Source of the DNA: Jaltomata sinuosa
Lineage: Eukaryota > Streptophyta > Magnoliopsida > Solanales > Solanaceae
Assembly (NCBI GenBank): GCA_003996215.1
Contig: QJPP01007582.1
Location: 123,384-187,383, forward strand
Direction: 5' to 3'
Length of the DNA: 64,000 nucleotides
Positions 47,756-59,780 of the stretch are shown here, one piece after another (position 1 is the stretch's first letter; each line of letters opens with the position of its first letter). Under the pieces are notes generated by a model. It worked only from the letters and a program-made list of their open reading frames with translations, did no database searches and was not told the DNA's origin. The position numbers and the translations under genes were made by a program.

Positions 47756-49427
47756 ATCAGGAAATTACATGAAGTGTCCTCAAAAGTGAGTGGTCTTCAA
47801 TTTATGCCCCTCATAAGAAAAGTCTTTAAAAAATACTCTTCCTTCTTTTTTATGTATAGAACATATACATTTTTGCCCCTCTACACCATAACTCTCCATG
47901 TTCATTTGTCTCTCAACTCTTAATTTTTTTTTCTTTTTTCTTTTATCTTTTTAATTTTTTATCTTTTTTCTTTTTTTTTTCTTTTCTCAATTTTTTTTAA
48001 TTCTCGTTTTCTTTTTTCTCAACCTTTATTTTCTTTTTTTTTCTCTTCCTTTTTTTTTTTTTATTCTTTTTTTTTTCTCTTTTTTCTTTTTTTTCTCAAC
48101 TTTTTATTTTCTTTTTTTTTCTCAACTTTTTTAATTCTCTTTTTTCTTTTTTTTCTCAACTTTTATTTTTTTTCGCTTTTTTTTTAATCTTTATTTTTTT
48201 CTTTTCTATTTTATTCTTCTCTTTTTTTCTTTTTTCTTAACCTCTATTATTTTTTGCTAATGAACAAAAAAAGTTGGATAATCCGCAAAGAAGATCTTCT
48301 TTCTTTGAAATCGAAGTAAACTTAAGAGCGTGCTTTGTTGTTTGGAAGTCCTTTGGAACAAGCCTTGCCTCTAAGACAAATGTTATAGAACATCTCATAA
48401 ATCAAGACACAATGAGATAGTGTCAAGCCTTGCTCGCGGGGCATAACTTGTTGTTTGAAAAATTCTTGAGCTAAGTCTTACCTCTAGGAAAGAGTTATAG
48501 AGCATCTCATAAATTAAGACACAATGAAGTAGTGTTAACTCTTGCCCATGGGGCATAACTTATTTTTTGGGAGGCCCTTGGGCTAAGTCTTGCCTTTAAG
48601 GCAAATGTTATAGAGCATCTCATGATCAAGACATAATGTGCTAGTGTCAACTCTTGCCAATGAGGCGTAACTTGTTGTTTGAAAGTCTTGCGCTAAGTTT
48701 TGTTTCTAAGGCAAGAGTTATAGAGCATCACATAAATCAAGACACAATGTGGTAGTGTCAACTCTTGCCCATGGGGCGTTATTTGTTATTTGAAAGTCCT
48801 TGGGCTAAGTCTTGCCTCTTAGGCAAGCGTTATAGAGTATCCCATAAATCAAACACAATATGATAGTGTCAACTCTTGCCCATGGGGCGTAACTTGTTGT
48901 TTGAAAGTCCTTGGGCTAAGTCTTGTCTCTAAGACAAGAGTTATAGAATGTCTCATAAATCAAGACACAATGAGGTAGTGTCAAGTCTTGCTCGTGGGGC
49001 ATAACTTGTTGTTTGAAAAATTCTTGAGCTGAGTCTTGCCTCTAAGGCAAGAGTTATAGAGCATCTCATAAATTAAGACACAATGAAGTAGTGTTAACTC
49101 TTGCCCATGGAGCGTAACTTGTATTTTTTGAGAGGTCCTTGGGCTAAGTCTTGCCTCTGAGGCAAGTGTTATAAAACATCTCATAAATCAAGACACAATA
49201 TACTAGTGTCAAGTCTTGCTCATGGGCGTAATTTGTTGTTTGGAAGTCTTTGGGCTAAGTCTTGCCTCTAAAGCAAGAATTATAGAACATCTCATAAAAA
49301 AAATAAAGGACAAAAAAATTGATTAAAAAAAAGAGAAAAGAAAAATTAAAAACCAAAGAAAAAAAAAAAAAAAAGAAGAAGAGAGAAAAAAAAAAAAAAA
49401 AAGAAAAAAAGAAAAAAACGAAAAAAA

Positions 49428-49513
<86 letters not shown>

Positions 49514-49812
49514 AAAGGAGAAAAAAATAGAATTGAGAGGAGAAAAAAAAAGATTGAGAAAAAAGAAAAAACGTAGAAGAAAGAATAAAGAGAAAATAGA
49601 AATAAAAAAAAAGAAAAGAAAAAAGAGAAAAAGAAATATATATAAAAGTTGAGAGACAAATGAGCATTGAGAGTTATTTAAAAATATTTGAGGTGTAGAG
49701 GGGCAAAAAGGTAGTTGATCTATAAATAAAAAATAAGGAAGGTTATTTTTGTAAAACCATTTTTATGGAGGGCAAAAATACAAAGTCACTCACTTTAAAA
49801 GACATTTGTGTA
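47756..49812. repeat. Long inverted repeat of homopyrimidine/homopurine DNA in LTR I
   Basis: The left arm (about 47756-48240) is T/C-rich, the right arm (about 49290-49812) A/G-rich. Unique parts of the arms match in reverse complement: TTTGCCCCTCTACAC near 47872 with GTGTAGAGGGGCAAA near 49692, and TTTGTCTCTCAACT near 47906 with AGTTGAGAGACAAA near 49648. The outer ends, ACTTTTGAGGA / AAGTGAGTGG versus CACTCACTTT, also correspond. The tandem array lies in the loop. Confidence 0.82.
48330..49290 (+). repeat. Tandem array, about 112-bp unit, nine copies, higher-order pattern
   Basis: Each unit contains TTGCCTCTAAGGCAA, itself a palindrome, then TTATAGAGCATCTCATAAA and a TCTTGCCCATGGGGC-like block. 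Unit marks fall near 48365, 48478, 48590, 48700, 48815, 48925, 49037, 49155 and 49260. Units 1, 2 and 3 share diagnostic variants with units 6, 7 and 8, so the array grew by copying a block of five units (about 557 bp). Confidence 0.82.
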
Positions 49813-50427
49813 GTTGTCCCCATTTGCATCCTATAAACTCACCCTCACCTCAAATCAATTTCCCTTGGCCCAGAAAAATTTTCCAAGACCCGAGCCCACT
49901 TTCCCAATTCCCCTCACTAGCTAAATACACACAACACACACGCTATATTCCAATTCCCCTCAAACGCACGCTCTCCCTCACGCGTCAAAAGACCGCGGTG
50001 TACTCCTATACGCGCCCCTAAACTCTCCACTCTTCTTCTTCGTCTATTTCTCATAGAAACCAGATAAAACCCTAACATTTTCTCCAAAATGTAGCAACAA
50101 CAATGCTCAAATGATAGAAACAACTTCCAAATGATGCCTAAGCCCATCAAAACCCCATCCAATCTCTCCGTCTCCATCTATTTAGCGAGCTGGCAGACCC
50201 AGAAGCTTCTCGAATCTTCTAGAACTAATCCACCTCATTACTCCAATGTTTTGATCCCTAAAATTGTGGTGGGGAACGTTTAAAATTATCCATTGTTGAT
50301 CAATTTTTACTAAGAAGGTACGTACGTGGCGTGAATCAAAGAAATTTCATTTGAAATTTGAAAAATCTTATATGAAATTCTCTGTTTTCCCTCTCAATTC
50401 ATTCCCTAAATAAACCCCAATCTCTCC

Positions 50428-50435
50428 TATAAATA
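50428..50435 (+). promoter_or_regulatory. TATA box in Ogre-like LTR I
   Basis: CTATAAATAGCCCC is a strong plant TATA context, 3.2 kb into the LTR. It is followed by TTTCTTCTTTGG-type leader sequence. It would set the U3/R border and give a U5 of about 3 kb. Confidence 0.6.
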
Positions 50436-52444
50436 GCCCCACTCTATAATGGATTAGGGGTTGGCTTTTGGATCTTGAGTTTCTTCTTTGGAGAGTCATT
50501 CTCTAGAACTCGAAAAAGACCAGAGGTTGCAGAGAAATTACTCACAAAAAAGGTTCCGTCTAAGTTTAGATTGGAACTCCGGCGATGTGGTAATGTTTTC
50601 TAACAAAGCTCGTATTTCCAGTTCGCTGCCCGGAAATAGGTGACCCTTCAATTTAAACCCTCTCGTTTCTTTTACTTTCCATTATTATGAAGAATCTAGG
50701 TTGGTTTTGGCCTGGTCTTGTATGAAAATATGTGTTTGATGTTGGTAATGAAATTGTGAATGAGGTTTAGAACATTTTGGCTGAATTTGTTTGCTAACAT
50801 GGGTTAATTTTAAAGTTCTCGCTTTGATGTTCTTGTTGGTTTATGACTGAGAATGTGTTTCGTAAGAACACTACTGTAACTGCTCGTGAGTATATAGTAT
50901 AAATCTTCTTAAAAAGTCTTTTTGATTTACAATTCTAAGTAAGACTTACTAAGAAAAATTTGGCCTTTGGGGATTGCTTTTTAGCTCTCCCCAAAGAATG
51001 AATGTTAGAACGAAATTGAAACTCTATCATAGTTTCAAGTTTTGTTCTATAGTTGTCCAAAAGAATCATGATAGATTGTGTGATAAGCTCTTATTTGCGA
51101 AAAAACATTGTTTTAAAGCCTTAATATGTTACTGGAGAATGTGAACAAAGGTGGAAAATATGAAGAAAAAAAATCGAAAGCGTAGGTCCTCGAGTTCCCC
51201 AGTAACAAGAATTGTTAACTTTTCTTAGCTAGAATCAGGCGCTTGTCATTGTTTTCTCTATGACCATAAATTAGGTTTACCCTTTATAAATCCTTGATAG
51301 TAGGTGTGATTTAGGGTTTAACTTTCTCTCAAACATGCACCAAAGGATTGGTTTGATCTCTATTCTCTTTAGAGCTAAGTTGGAACCTTGTTCGCATTAA
51401 TAATGTTTGGTGTTTATCATGTGAAGAAATTTATTTGCTTCATCATTCCTTTATCTCGTCCACACCTCCCCAAATTCATCTAATCTGTCTATCATCATGC
51501 CTGGAACATCTCTTTAGTTGAAATTTGTAAAATCTTGGCAACATCCCTTTCCGGAATGAATATGGAAATCTGTTTATCTTCTTTGATTTTTCATTATTTG
51601 GTTGTCTTCAAACTTTCTAGTTTATGTTTAATTTTTTTGTAAACATAGCATAGAGTGGTATTTTGCTCTAACGGAGTCTCCCCTTTACCTCGTATCAACA
51701 TGTCGGCAGTATGGATAATATAGATATCCCAGCATCTCCCTCCCCCCAAGCACCTTCTTGAATTGATTCCAGATTTGGTCTTTTAGTCCAGTTGTTCACC
51801 CATGCTTAGCCTATCTTTGCATCTAGCTCTAACATGTAGTTGAAGTGTGATAATAAGCATATCAAGTTATTTCATTAGCTAAAATCTTGCTTTTCCTTGC
51901 ATAATTAATTGTGTTCTAAATAGGAAAATTTCGAGCTTCCTTTAGCAACACCATCTAGTGAGATATTTAGGACCTACAGTGAACATTGATGCCTATTTTT
52001 CTAATATAGAAGTGATGTTTAAAATAAATTCCTTGTGTCATTTTGAGTCTGCTGCCTTACTTGGTTGAAAGTATTCTAGTATAGTAATGGTTCCATTTCA
52101 ATTCATGAAACAACGATTTAAAATTTGAGTTATGTCCTTGATGTGTTCTGTATTGCTGGCTAAGTGTTCACAAACATATGCTAGTTGTTGATTAATCAGA
52201 CTATCTCTTGTGACTATATTTAATTAGTTTGGCTAACTACATGATATTTTTATCATTAATATGATAGATTATGAGATAGTACAAGCTATCACCTTCTACC
52301 CTTAGCAGTATTACCTATAAGCAGTAACTTCAAAAAATTGTTTTCTTTACTTTGCATACTCGTGAATAATATTACTTGAATATTAAATATTTAATTTTTG
52401 ATCATTTTAAATACTTACTGATCCTTATCATCTTCTCCTATGCA

Positions 52445-52746
52445 TGTGAAATCCATTTGGAGTCCAAGCGGACTCTCCCTCTCTCTTTGCATTCGAGGGG
52501 CCAAAGCCCAACTATATCGAGTCAGCCTCAATGCAATCTGGGAAGCTAATTTACAGGTGTTCAGAAATGAAAAATATGGACTAAAACCCATAAGCTGTGA
52601 AATCCATTTGGAGTCCAAGCGGACTCTCCCTCTCTCTTTGCATTCGAGGGGCCAAAGCCCAACTATATCGAGTCAGCCTCAATGCAATCTGGGAAGCTAA
52701 TTTACAGGTGTTCAGAAATGAAGAAAATGGACTAAAACCCATAAGC
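52445..52746 (+). repeat. 151-bp tandem duplication in LTR I
   Basis: The unit starting TGTGAAATCCATTTGGAG at 52445 is repeated at 52596 with only a couple of differences, so the duplication is much younger than most changes in the window. Confidence 0.88.
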
Positions 52747-53512
52747 AGCAGCAGTCCAGATGGACTAAATTTGAAGAAAATGGACCAAAAGTCCAAAGTG
52801 TAGCAGCAAGTGGGCCTCAAAAAACCCAAAACTTAGATTTTAGGACAGGTTTATTGATGGACTAAAAGTTCAAATTAATTGAGCCAAAAGGCTTAATTTC
52901 TCTTTTCCTTTTAACTCTTTATATTTTGTAGTTTAGAATTATCTTGTTTTAATTGGATGTCTAACATTTATTTTAACTTGGTCAAAATTTCCAAAGGAGG
53001 AACCTTTCTAGTTTAAATATTTTTCTTAAAATTAAATATGCGTATCTTTAATCTGTTTCCTTCATCAAATGTTTTCTTAAGTTCCAAATGACAACTTGTT
53101 CCTTATTTTTCCTCACTGTTTTTTCCTCAGTTGCTATAAAAATGATGATTTCACACGTAGTTCATTTGCTTTAATCAAAATTCTTTACCTGATAAAGGAT
53201 TCTCATGTTTTCACAATAAAGATTAGTCAAAAGAGTTAGTTTTAACAAGACTTGATAACCGCAAGTTAGCGAATTCTTTTAATGCCTTAAAAACCTTCTA
53301 AAAGCATTAATAGGAACCTCTTATCCCAAAAAAATTTAATTTTTAAAGTCTTTATCTGTTTGAGATTTTAAAAGGTTTTCTTGATTTTCCTTTTAAATTA
53401 AGTGGCGACTCTTGTTTCACTTTAAATTATTTTAAAATTATTAACTTAGTTTCGTAATGATTTTAAAAGTCAAAATCATTTTCCTTGTTCAAAAGACCTC
53501 GAAAACAATCCA

Positions 53513-53822
53513 CATAATTTGCCTACTCCTCAAAATATAAATAATAGTCTTTATGTTGAGGTGCCTTACTCTGAGAGCCCACAATATGTACCTTTTGTGT
53601 ACTGACTCTCATCAGATTCTTGATGATTAGATCAATTTGCATCTTGAGTTGAGTCATATATTGATCACATAATTTGCCTACTCCTCAAAATATAAATAAT
53701 AGTCTTTATGTTGAGGTGTCTTACTCGGAGAGCCCACAATATGTACCTTTTGTGTACTGACTCCCATCAGATTCTTGATGATTAGATCAATTTGCATCTT
53801 GAGTTGAGACATATATTAATCA
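53513..53822 (-). repeat. 155-bp tandem duplication in gag of F
   Basis: The unit starting CATAATTTGCCTACTCC at 53513 recurs at 53668 with a few changes. The first copy begins at the base after the target duplication of solo LTR I. The length is not a multiple of three, so the gag frame is shifted. Confidence 0.85.
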
Positions 53823-53948
53823 CGAGCCTCTTCTCTCTTCAACTGCTCTGCAGACATGCCCTTGAACTGCCTACTGCTAACAACTTGTACCTCTCGAGTG
53901 AGCCATGCTCTATTGGTCTTAGCCAGTCTGTCTAGCAATCTACAAAAT
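53513..53948 (-). pseudogene. Central part of gag of F, with duplication
   Basis: The reverse strand carries DRLAKTNRAWLTREVQVVSS and FKGMSAEQLKREEARD, followed by KMQIDLIIKNL and KVHIVGS, the region before the zinc-binding part of Athila gag. The N-terminal capsid part is missing: near 53948 the sequence turns into LTR of J. It continues at 47241 after solo LTR I. Confidence 0.68.
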
Positions 53949-54839
53949 ATATCCAAATCAAACCTCCACCCTGACCAAAAATCACCCTCCAAACCTAGTA
54001 GAATCATCAAAACTTGCATCCGACCTCACCAACACCAAATGTTGACTTTAGTCAAACTTTCTAAGTTCCAAACTTCCAAAACTCAAAAACCCTTCAAAAA
54101 TTTATCCAATCACCTCAGGTATCGAATCACCCATCTTTGCAAGTCATAAATGCTAATCTAAAGCTAAGGGATGTCAAATGGGGGAAAACAAGTGAAAATC
54201 ACAAAATAACCTTAAGGGTCGTTACATCATCCACTACTAAAACACACATTTGTCCTAAAACATAAAGAGATAGACCATACCAAAAAGCTCAAAAAGTTGG
54301 TATCTACTCCACATGTACAACTCAGTCATCCAAGTGGACTTTTCTATCGAAGGATGCTTCTATTGCACTTTTACCAAAGCTATCTCCTTGAACCTCAACT
54401 TGTAAATCATCCAATATAGCTATAGGCTCCTCCTCGAAAGTCAAATTCTAATCCAACAGTACTGCATCCCATTGAATCACATAGGAATCATATGGTGGGT
54501 ACTTCTTCAACATAGACACATAAAACACAGGTTGAACACTCAAAAGACCTCGGGGTAAGCCTAACTCATAAGCCGCCTCACCAATGCATTACAAGATCTT
54601 AAAAGGACCAATGAACCTAGGTCTAAGCTTTCCCTTCTTTATAAACCTCATAACACCCCTCATGGGCGATAGCTTAAGCAATACCTTCTAACTATGAACT
54701 CCAAAATCCAGAACCTTCTGATCCGTATAGCTCTTTTGGGTACTCAGAGCTGCCAGAAGCCGCTCCTTGATATGTCAAAATTACATCTCTGAAAAGATAT
54801 AAAGTGGTAGTTGTTCAAATATAAAACCCAAACAAGGTT
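53949..54839 (-). mobile_element. Chromovirus J, end fragment
   Basis: It contains part of the 3' LTR (53949-54231, element-strand start TGTAACGACCC) and the integrase C-terminus/chromodomain (54232-54839). It is most like C. On the right it is interrupted by K; its continuation would be beyond K and outside the window. Confidence 0.7.
54232..54839 (-). pseudogene. Integrase C-terminus and chromodomain start of J
   Basis: The reverse strand reads KERLLAALSTQKSYTDQK, LSPMRGVMRFIKKGKLRPRF, IGPFKIL, YELGLPRGLLSVQPVFYVSM and YDSYVIQWDAVLLD, then EEEPIAILDD, the chromodomain start, and frame breaks. It shares the SYVIQWD/SHVLQWD type with C rather than with B, D or K. A decayed trace of the GAGGAC stem (TTTGTCCTAAAA) lies near 54249. 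Confidence 0.75.
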
Positions 54840-56899
54840 TGTCACGCCCCGAGGTTACCCCCTAGACGTAACACGGGACTTAGGACCACAAGGATCCCAA
54901 GCTAACCCTTGGTCATAACATTCTCAAGCAAACATAAAGGAAACATAGCGGAAACATCAAAGATAAAGACAGAATAGCATAATATAGATGGTCGAGTCAA
55001 AAGAGATACGACACCCACAAAGGGTTACATAAGGTCTATGTCTGATAGCCTCTAATCATAACATAATGAGTTGCTAGGACAAATCCTTAGCTAACTTGAA
55101 GTACGGAAATAAATTCAACATAAACTAAGAACATGACTAGTCCTCGACCTAAGAGGACTCACCCACAGCTGGCGGAGTAAGTGGCCTGGGAACTCTAGCC
55201 ACGATTCTGAGAAGGGACACCTGAATCTGCATCATTAAAGGATGCAACACAAAATATGCGTCAGTACTATGGAATGTACTGAGTATACGGGCAATGCATA
55301 AATAAGATAGAACATGCTTTAAAACGTACTTAGACAGAATCCATACATAATAGGGTATCATGAGTAAATAGCATAATGGAAAGGTAAAACATGAAGCAAA
55401 AGCCAAACTTTAAGGTAAGAGTTCATAAAGCTTAGAAAACTTGAAAACATACATAAGGGAGTTTCTTATAACCGACATGAGACCATATGAGCTTACATGG
55501 AATCTAACTATATAACCCTAGTTAGCAAAGCTGACTTGAACCTTGCCAAGGGATGAGTCACCATACCCAACTATATAACCCTAGTTGGCAAAGCTGCCCT
55601 AATGCCCGTTAGGACACAGGACACCATTCGTAAAGACGTGGATCCACTCTCATAAACCTATAAAGCACATATCATTTCATAACCTATGTTGGCAACGTAG
55701 TTTCTGAATTTGGGTAATCGAACCCTCATCGCTCGGTGCTAAATACTACTCCTAAAATATGCATATGTATCTCATCATTTCATAGTGGCACCATCTCATG
55801 ACAAATCTTATTCATAAAGCATGAAAACACGTCGGGCATCATGCAAATTTTCATATCATAGTTCATAAAGCTAGGTATAGCCATAATTCAAAGCATGTTT
55901 TTCTTTCTAAATTCATACTTGAAGAATTTGGCATACAATTTCATAAATACATAAAGGCCATAATATCTAATCATGCCAAGTTTCTCTTGAAAACATGCAA
56001 TTTCATGGATTCATGCTAGAAATCAATTCTCATACTTGAGCTTTGAAAACCAATGAAGGAATCATGAAAAAATCATGTATAATCAATAAGAAACCATGAA
56101 TTTAAATATAGAAACTAATTTCATAAGTCTTCCCCAAATTTAGATCAAAACCCTAATTTTATAAGTTCATAATTCAACATAAGAATTGGAGGTTTTGGGC
56201 ACAAGGGTGAAAGGAACCCATTGTTGAACACCCACATACCTTGGGTGAAGATACCCCACTTGAATTGAAAAGACTTAGGAGGCTTGAACTTGGAGCTTGA
56301 GACTTGAAGCTTAGAGAAGAATTTTCCTCTTTTGGGAGATGAGTGAAGTAATGAGAAGGAACTTAGGCTAATGAGGGTAGAAACCCTTCTTAAAATAGTC
56401 AAAACGATATCATTTAGGAGTTAAAAGAGTGGGTAATGACTAAAATACCCCTGAGACTTAATTAGGAAAAAGTTGATTTTTAATGCGGCTTCAGGTTCCA
56501 CGGGTGGTGTCTATGACTCATAGACTTAACCACGACTCCTGGTTCCTTATCGTGGAAACTGTCCAGGATTTCAGGCTGCTGAAGGTTTCCTACGACTCAA
56601 CAGGACGACTTGTGGAAGCTTTCACGAGTCGTATAACTGAGTCGTGGAAATCAGAGGATTTGACTACTCTCTGTCTGAGTTCCACGGTTTGGTTCCACGA
56701 CCCGTGGAAACCTTAACGAGTCATGAAACTAACTCGTGGTTCTCAGACCTGAAGATGGTCTGCAGGACCGAAATCACGAATCACTTCCACGACTCATGGA
56801 ACCATCCATGGCTTATGGACTTGACCCGTGATTTCTGGAAGTTCAGAAATTTCTGCAAGTCTTGAGTTTAAAAGCTGGGTCTATATCCGGGGTGTTACA
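54840..56899 (-). repeat. 3' LTR of K (2060 bp)
   Basis: It runs from TGTCACGCCCCGAG to GGGGTGTTACA on the forward strand. U3 at about 56490-56830 is filled with words such as TTCCACGACCCGTGGAA (56693-56709). A short direct repeat AACTATATAACCCTAGTT occurs twice, near 55506 and 55569. 55149-55406 is an LTR ORF, not a gene. Confidence 0.88.
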
Positions 56900-56933
56900 A
56901 TATCTCCCCATTGGAATCATTCGTTCTCGAATG
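56900..56933 (-). promoter_or_regulatory. Stem-loop and polypurine tract before the 3' LTR of K
   Basis: CATTCG-TTCT-CGAATG at 56918-56933 is a perfect 6-bp stem, 18 nt from the LTR start. The element strand between reads CCAATGGGGAGATATT. Confidence 0.7.
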
Positions 56934-57154
56934 AAGACTAATCAAGGAAAAATGAGGAGAAAATAGCCCAACCAAACATCAAAACATGGAAATTAAGGGA
57001 ATATCATGAAAACTGAACTTTCCAACTTAAAACATGATTGAATCAACTTAAAAAACATGATAACCTACTTTCATAAAGCATGGATGCATGCTAGGACCAT
57101 AAGATAAACCGGTGGAATAGAATCGGAGGGACATACTAAGGAGGAACTAGTACC

Positions 57155-58064
57155 TCAAGCTGGAACTGAATCGAAAGGAAAGATATGAGGATATTTGGCC
57201 TTCATGGCCTTTTTCGCTTCCCAAGTAGCACCCTCTACAAGTTGATTCCTCCAAAGGACTTTCACCGAAGCAACTTCTTTGTTCCTCAACCCCCGAATCT
57301 GACGATCAAGGATATCCATGGGAACTTCCTCATAGGTGAGACTATCCTTCACACCCACATCCTCCAAAGGGACAATCAAGCTCGGATCACCAACACACTT
57401 CTTCAACAAAGAGACATGAAAAACTGGATGAACCGCTTCCAACTCTGTTGGCAACTCCAACTCATACGCAACGCTACCAACTCTCCTCAAAATCCGATAA
57501 GGACCTACAAAACGGGGATTAAGCTTTCATTTCTTGCCAAACCTCATCACACCCTTCATGGGTGACACCTTAAGGAAAACCCAATCATCAACCTCGAATT
57601 CCAACTCCCTTCTTCTCACATCCGCATAAGATTTTTGTCGACTCTGAGCAGTCTTCAACCTTTCCTGAATAAGCTGAACTTTCTTCATAGTCCCATGCAC
57701 AGAATCTGGACCAATCAAGGCTTCCTCACTAACCTTGAACCAACCAATAGGAGATCTACACCTCCGGCCATAAAAGGCCTCATACGGAGCCATCTGGATG
57801 CTAGAGTGAAAGCTGTTGTTGTAGGCAAACTCGATATGAGGTAAGTGATCATCCCAGTTTCCTCTAAATTCAATCACACATGCTCTCAAAATATCCTCCA
57901 AAGTCTGAATAGTATGCTCTGCCTAGCCGTCTTTCTGAGGATAAAAAGTTGTGCTAAGCTTCACCTGGGTACCAAGGCCTTTCTAAAAATGATCTCCAAA
58001 ACTGAGATGTAAACTAAGGACCTCTGTCAGAAATGATGGACAACGGAACACCATGCAATCGAAC
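57155..58064 (-). pseudogene. Integrase C-terminal half and chromodomain of K
   Basis: Reverse-strand frames 57527-57901 and 57155-57490 contain [81 protein letters not shown] and a complete chromodomain ([26 protein letters not shown]). Upstream to 58064 the core shows ISDRG and AEHTIQTLED with stops. It is cut by L at HGVPLS. Only a few stops, so it is less decayed than B or D. Confidence 0.87.
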
Positions 58065-58586
58065 TGTAACACCCCGTACCTTTCAAAACCTATGTGACTA
58101 AGTAAATATCGATGAAGGTATTTGAGCTCGAGATTGTGAAGGGGTACTTTGGCCTAGAATTTGAAATGGTCAAATATATATAAGTGTTAAGTTAAATTAT
58201 AAGGATGAGGGTTTTGAAAATGAGATAAAACAAGTGAGGTACTTGCTCGACTTATCTAAGCTCTTAGGTGACAAGTAGGTGCATCACCTACCTACGCTAA
58301 TGAACTAAGTTCCGAGGGCCGATTACAGGCAGCAACACCATGGATTATTAGACCTAATAGTAGCCCAAATGAAGCTTAAAGTTGGCCCATCAAAGCACAA
58401 CCAAATCTGGCCCAAACAACTACAAAAGGTAGCCACCAATATTGACCACATTTTGACCCAAGAGAACCCAAAATCAGCCACAAAACTTAACCCTTTTGAG
58501 GCCCAAGCAAAGGGTAATTTTGGCCCAAGTTTCTTGACCCATTTTGGCCCAAATATACTCAAAAAAGTCAGGCAAAAAGGTCCCTT

Positions 58587-58594
58587 TATATATA
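58587..58594 (+). promoter_or_regulatory. TATA box in LTR of L
   Basis: CTTTATATATACC lies about 0.5 kb into the LTR, upstream of TTCTCTCTTATCTCC-type leader sequence. Confidence 0.5.
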
Positions 58595-59780
58595 CCTTTT
58601 GTTGATCAATATTGATCACAAAAAGCTGGAAAAATTCTCTCTTATCTCCTTTCCTTTTGGCAGCCCTTCTCTCCCTTTAGGGTTCTAAGAAGATCAAGAT
58701 TAATTCAAGCTTAAGGTGAGTTAAACAACTTGTTATCTTGGTATTAATCTACTACATATAGCTAGGATATCCTATGGTAAGAAATACATGAACTATGGCT
58801 GCCCCTTTCTTAAGATTTAACACATAGAAATTGTGTAACAATTAAGAGATTTCTTCTTCTCTTGTTGGTGTATGTGTAGGGGGTACTTAAGCTTTTCAAG
58901 GCATCAATAAAAAGAGGATAAAAACACACCTTCAAGTGTGGTAAGTACTCTTCCCATAATCATATTTTTGGATTGAAGTTCGGATGGACAATTATTGTTG
59001 AATTGTTGTTAAGAACTCACGGGACGGCGATCGGAAGCTGTGGGTTCAATGTGTTGCTATTGTATTTCGGCATGGTGAGTTGTGTAGGGGATGTTTGATG
59101 TGTTTTGTATTATTGGAGGTAGTAGGTTGTTGTATGTGTGATGTGTATTGGACAGGGGAGAAAGGTGTGAAGATACACCTTTAATTAACGCAAAATAAGT
59201 AAATCTGCCCGGGAAATGTTTAGCTACTGTTTTGGAAAGGTTGCATCAGGTTTAAGAGCTAATATTAGCTTCATTATACCCTTGTGTTGTAGATTAACTT
59301 AATAAAGGAAATTCCAAGTTCTGGTAAGCACAATCTTTGGAAGGAACGAGGTATGTTAAGGCTTCTTTATTCCTTATCGGCATGAATCTAGAAATAGAAC
59401 TCTAAATCTCCGAAAGAAGGAATTTGAGTATTCTGTTGTAAGAGATCTGATTTGGTAACTCAACAAGTCTTAAGGAACTAAGTTATACATTATGGTGATT
59501 CAAGTCGCCTTCTTATAAAAATCTGATTCTTTTTGCACGAAACGTAAGTTATCCTTTTGTCGAGTTTCTTCTTTGTATTGTGATCCCTAATCAAGCTTTA
59601 GAAAGTATACAAGGAAAGTTAGCAAGTCAAATCCCCATTTATATGTGTTTGGTATGTTGATTCCAACACCTAGTAAGCCAAGGCTAAAGAAGTTATCTAA
59701 ACGAACCTTCATAAATAACAAGAATAGGTTTAAAGGCCAATCTAGTAATACACTTATTATGCGTGGTTTGCGTGTTAGTA

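Larger units (their letters stand above)
47247..53507 (+). repeat. Ogre-like (Tat lineage) solo LTR I, 6261 bp
   Basis: It starts TGTTGACACCCAATTTTTAC, ends GACCTCGAAAACA and is flanked by ATCCA at 47242-47246 and 53508-53512, a perfect 5-bp target duplication within gag of F. There is no gag, pol or second LTR. The start sequence, the GTGGCGACTCT segment near 53402 and the great length match Ogre-type LTRs as I know them. U3 (to about 50430) contains an inverted repeat, homopurine tracts and a tandem array; a TATA box lies at 50428-50435. All ORFs inside, including poly-Lys and poly-Phe ones, are non-genic. Confidence 0.75.
36057..53948 (-). mobile_element. Athila-type element F, interrupted and internally deleted
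   Basis: It reads right to left: gag (53513-53948 and 46412-47241), protease (45954-46400), RT and integrase end (43172-44470), env-like ORF2 (38160-41633), 3' non-coding DNA and the start of the 3' LTR (36057-36622). Inserted in it are I (in gag), H (after protease) and G (in ORF2), with E in its LTR. The RNase H and integrase core are deleted. Protease sequence GARINLMPLEILKKLG and the presence of ORF2 mark it as Athila lineage. The 5' LTR is missing; gag is joined to fragment J near 53948. Confidence 0.8.
54840..58064 (-). mobile_element. Tekay/Del-type chromovirus K, left part
   Basis: The 3' LTR (54840-56899), purine tract and integrase/chromodomain (to 58064) are present on the reverse strand. 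L interrupts it at 58065 within integrase; the rest should follow after L, outside the window. It belongs with B, D and E. Confidence 0.87.

Noticed and set aside
48330..49290. CRISPR-like array
   Set aside because: The units are contiguous with no unique spacers, the DNA is a plant LTR, and repeat length is about 112 bp.
49255..49667. Long ORFs coding poly-Phe or poly-Lys
   Set aside because: They are translations of homopurine/homopyrimidine DNA in the arm of an inverted repeat, with no protein motif.
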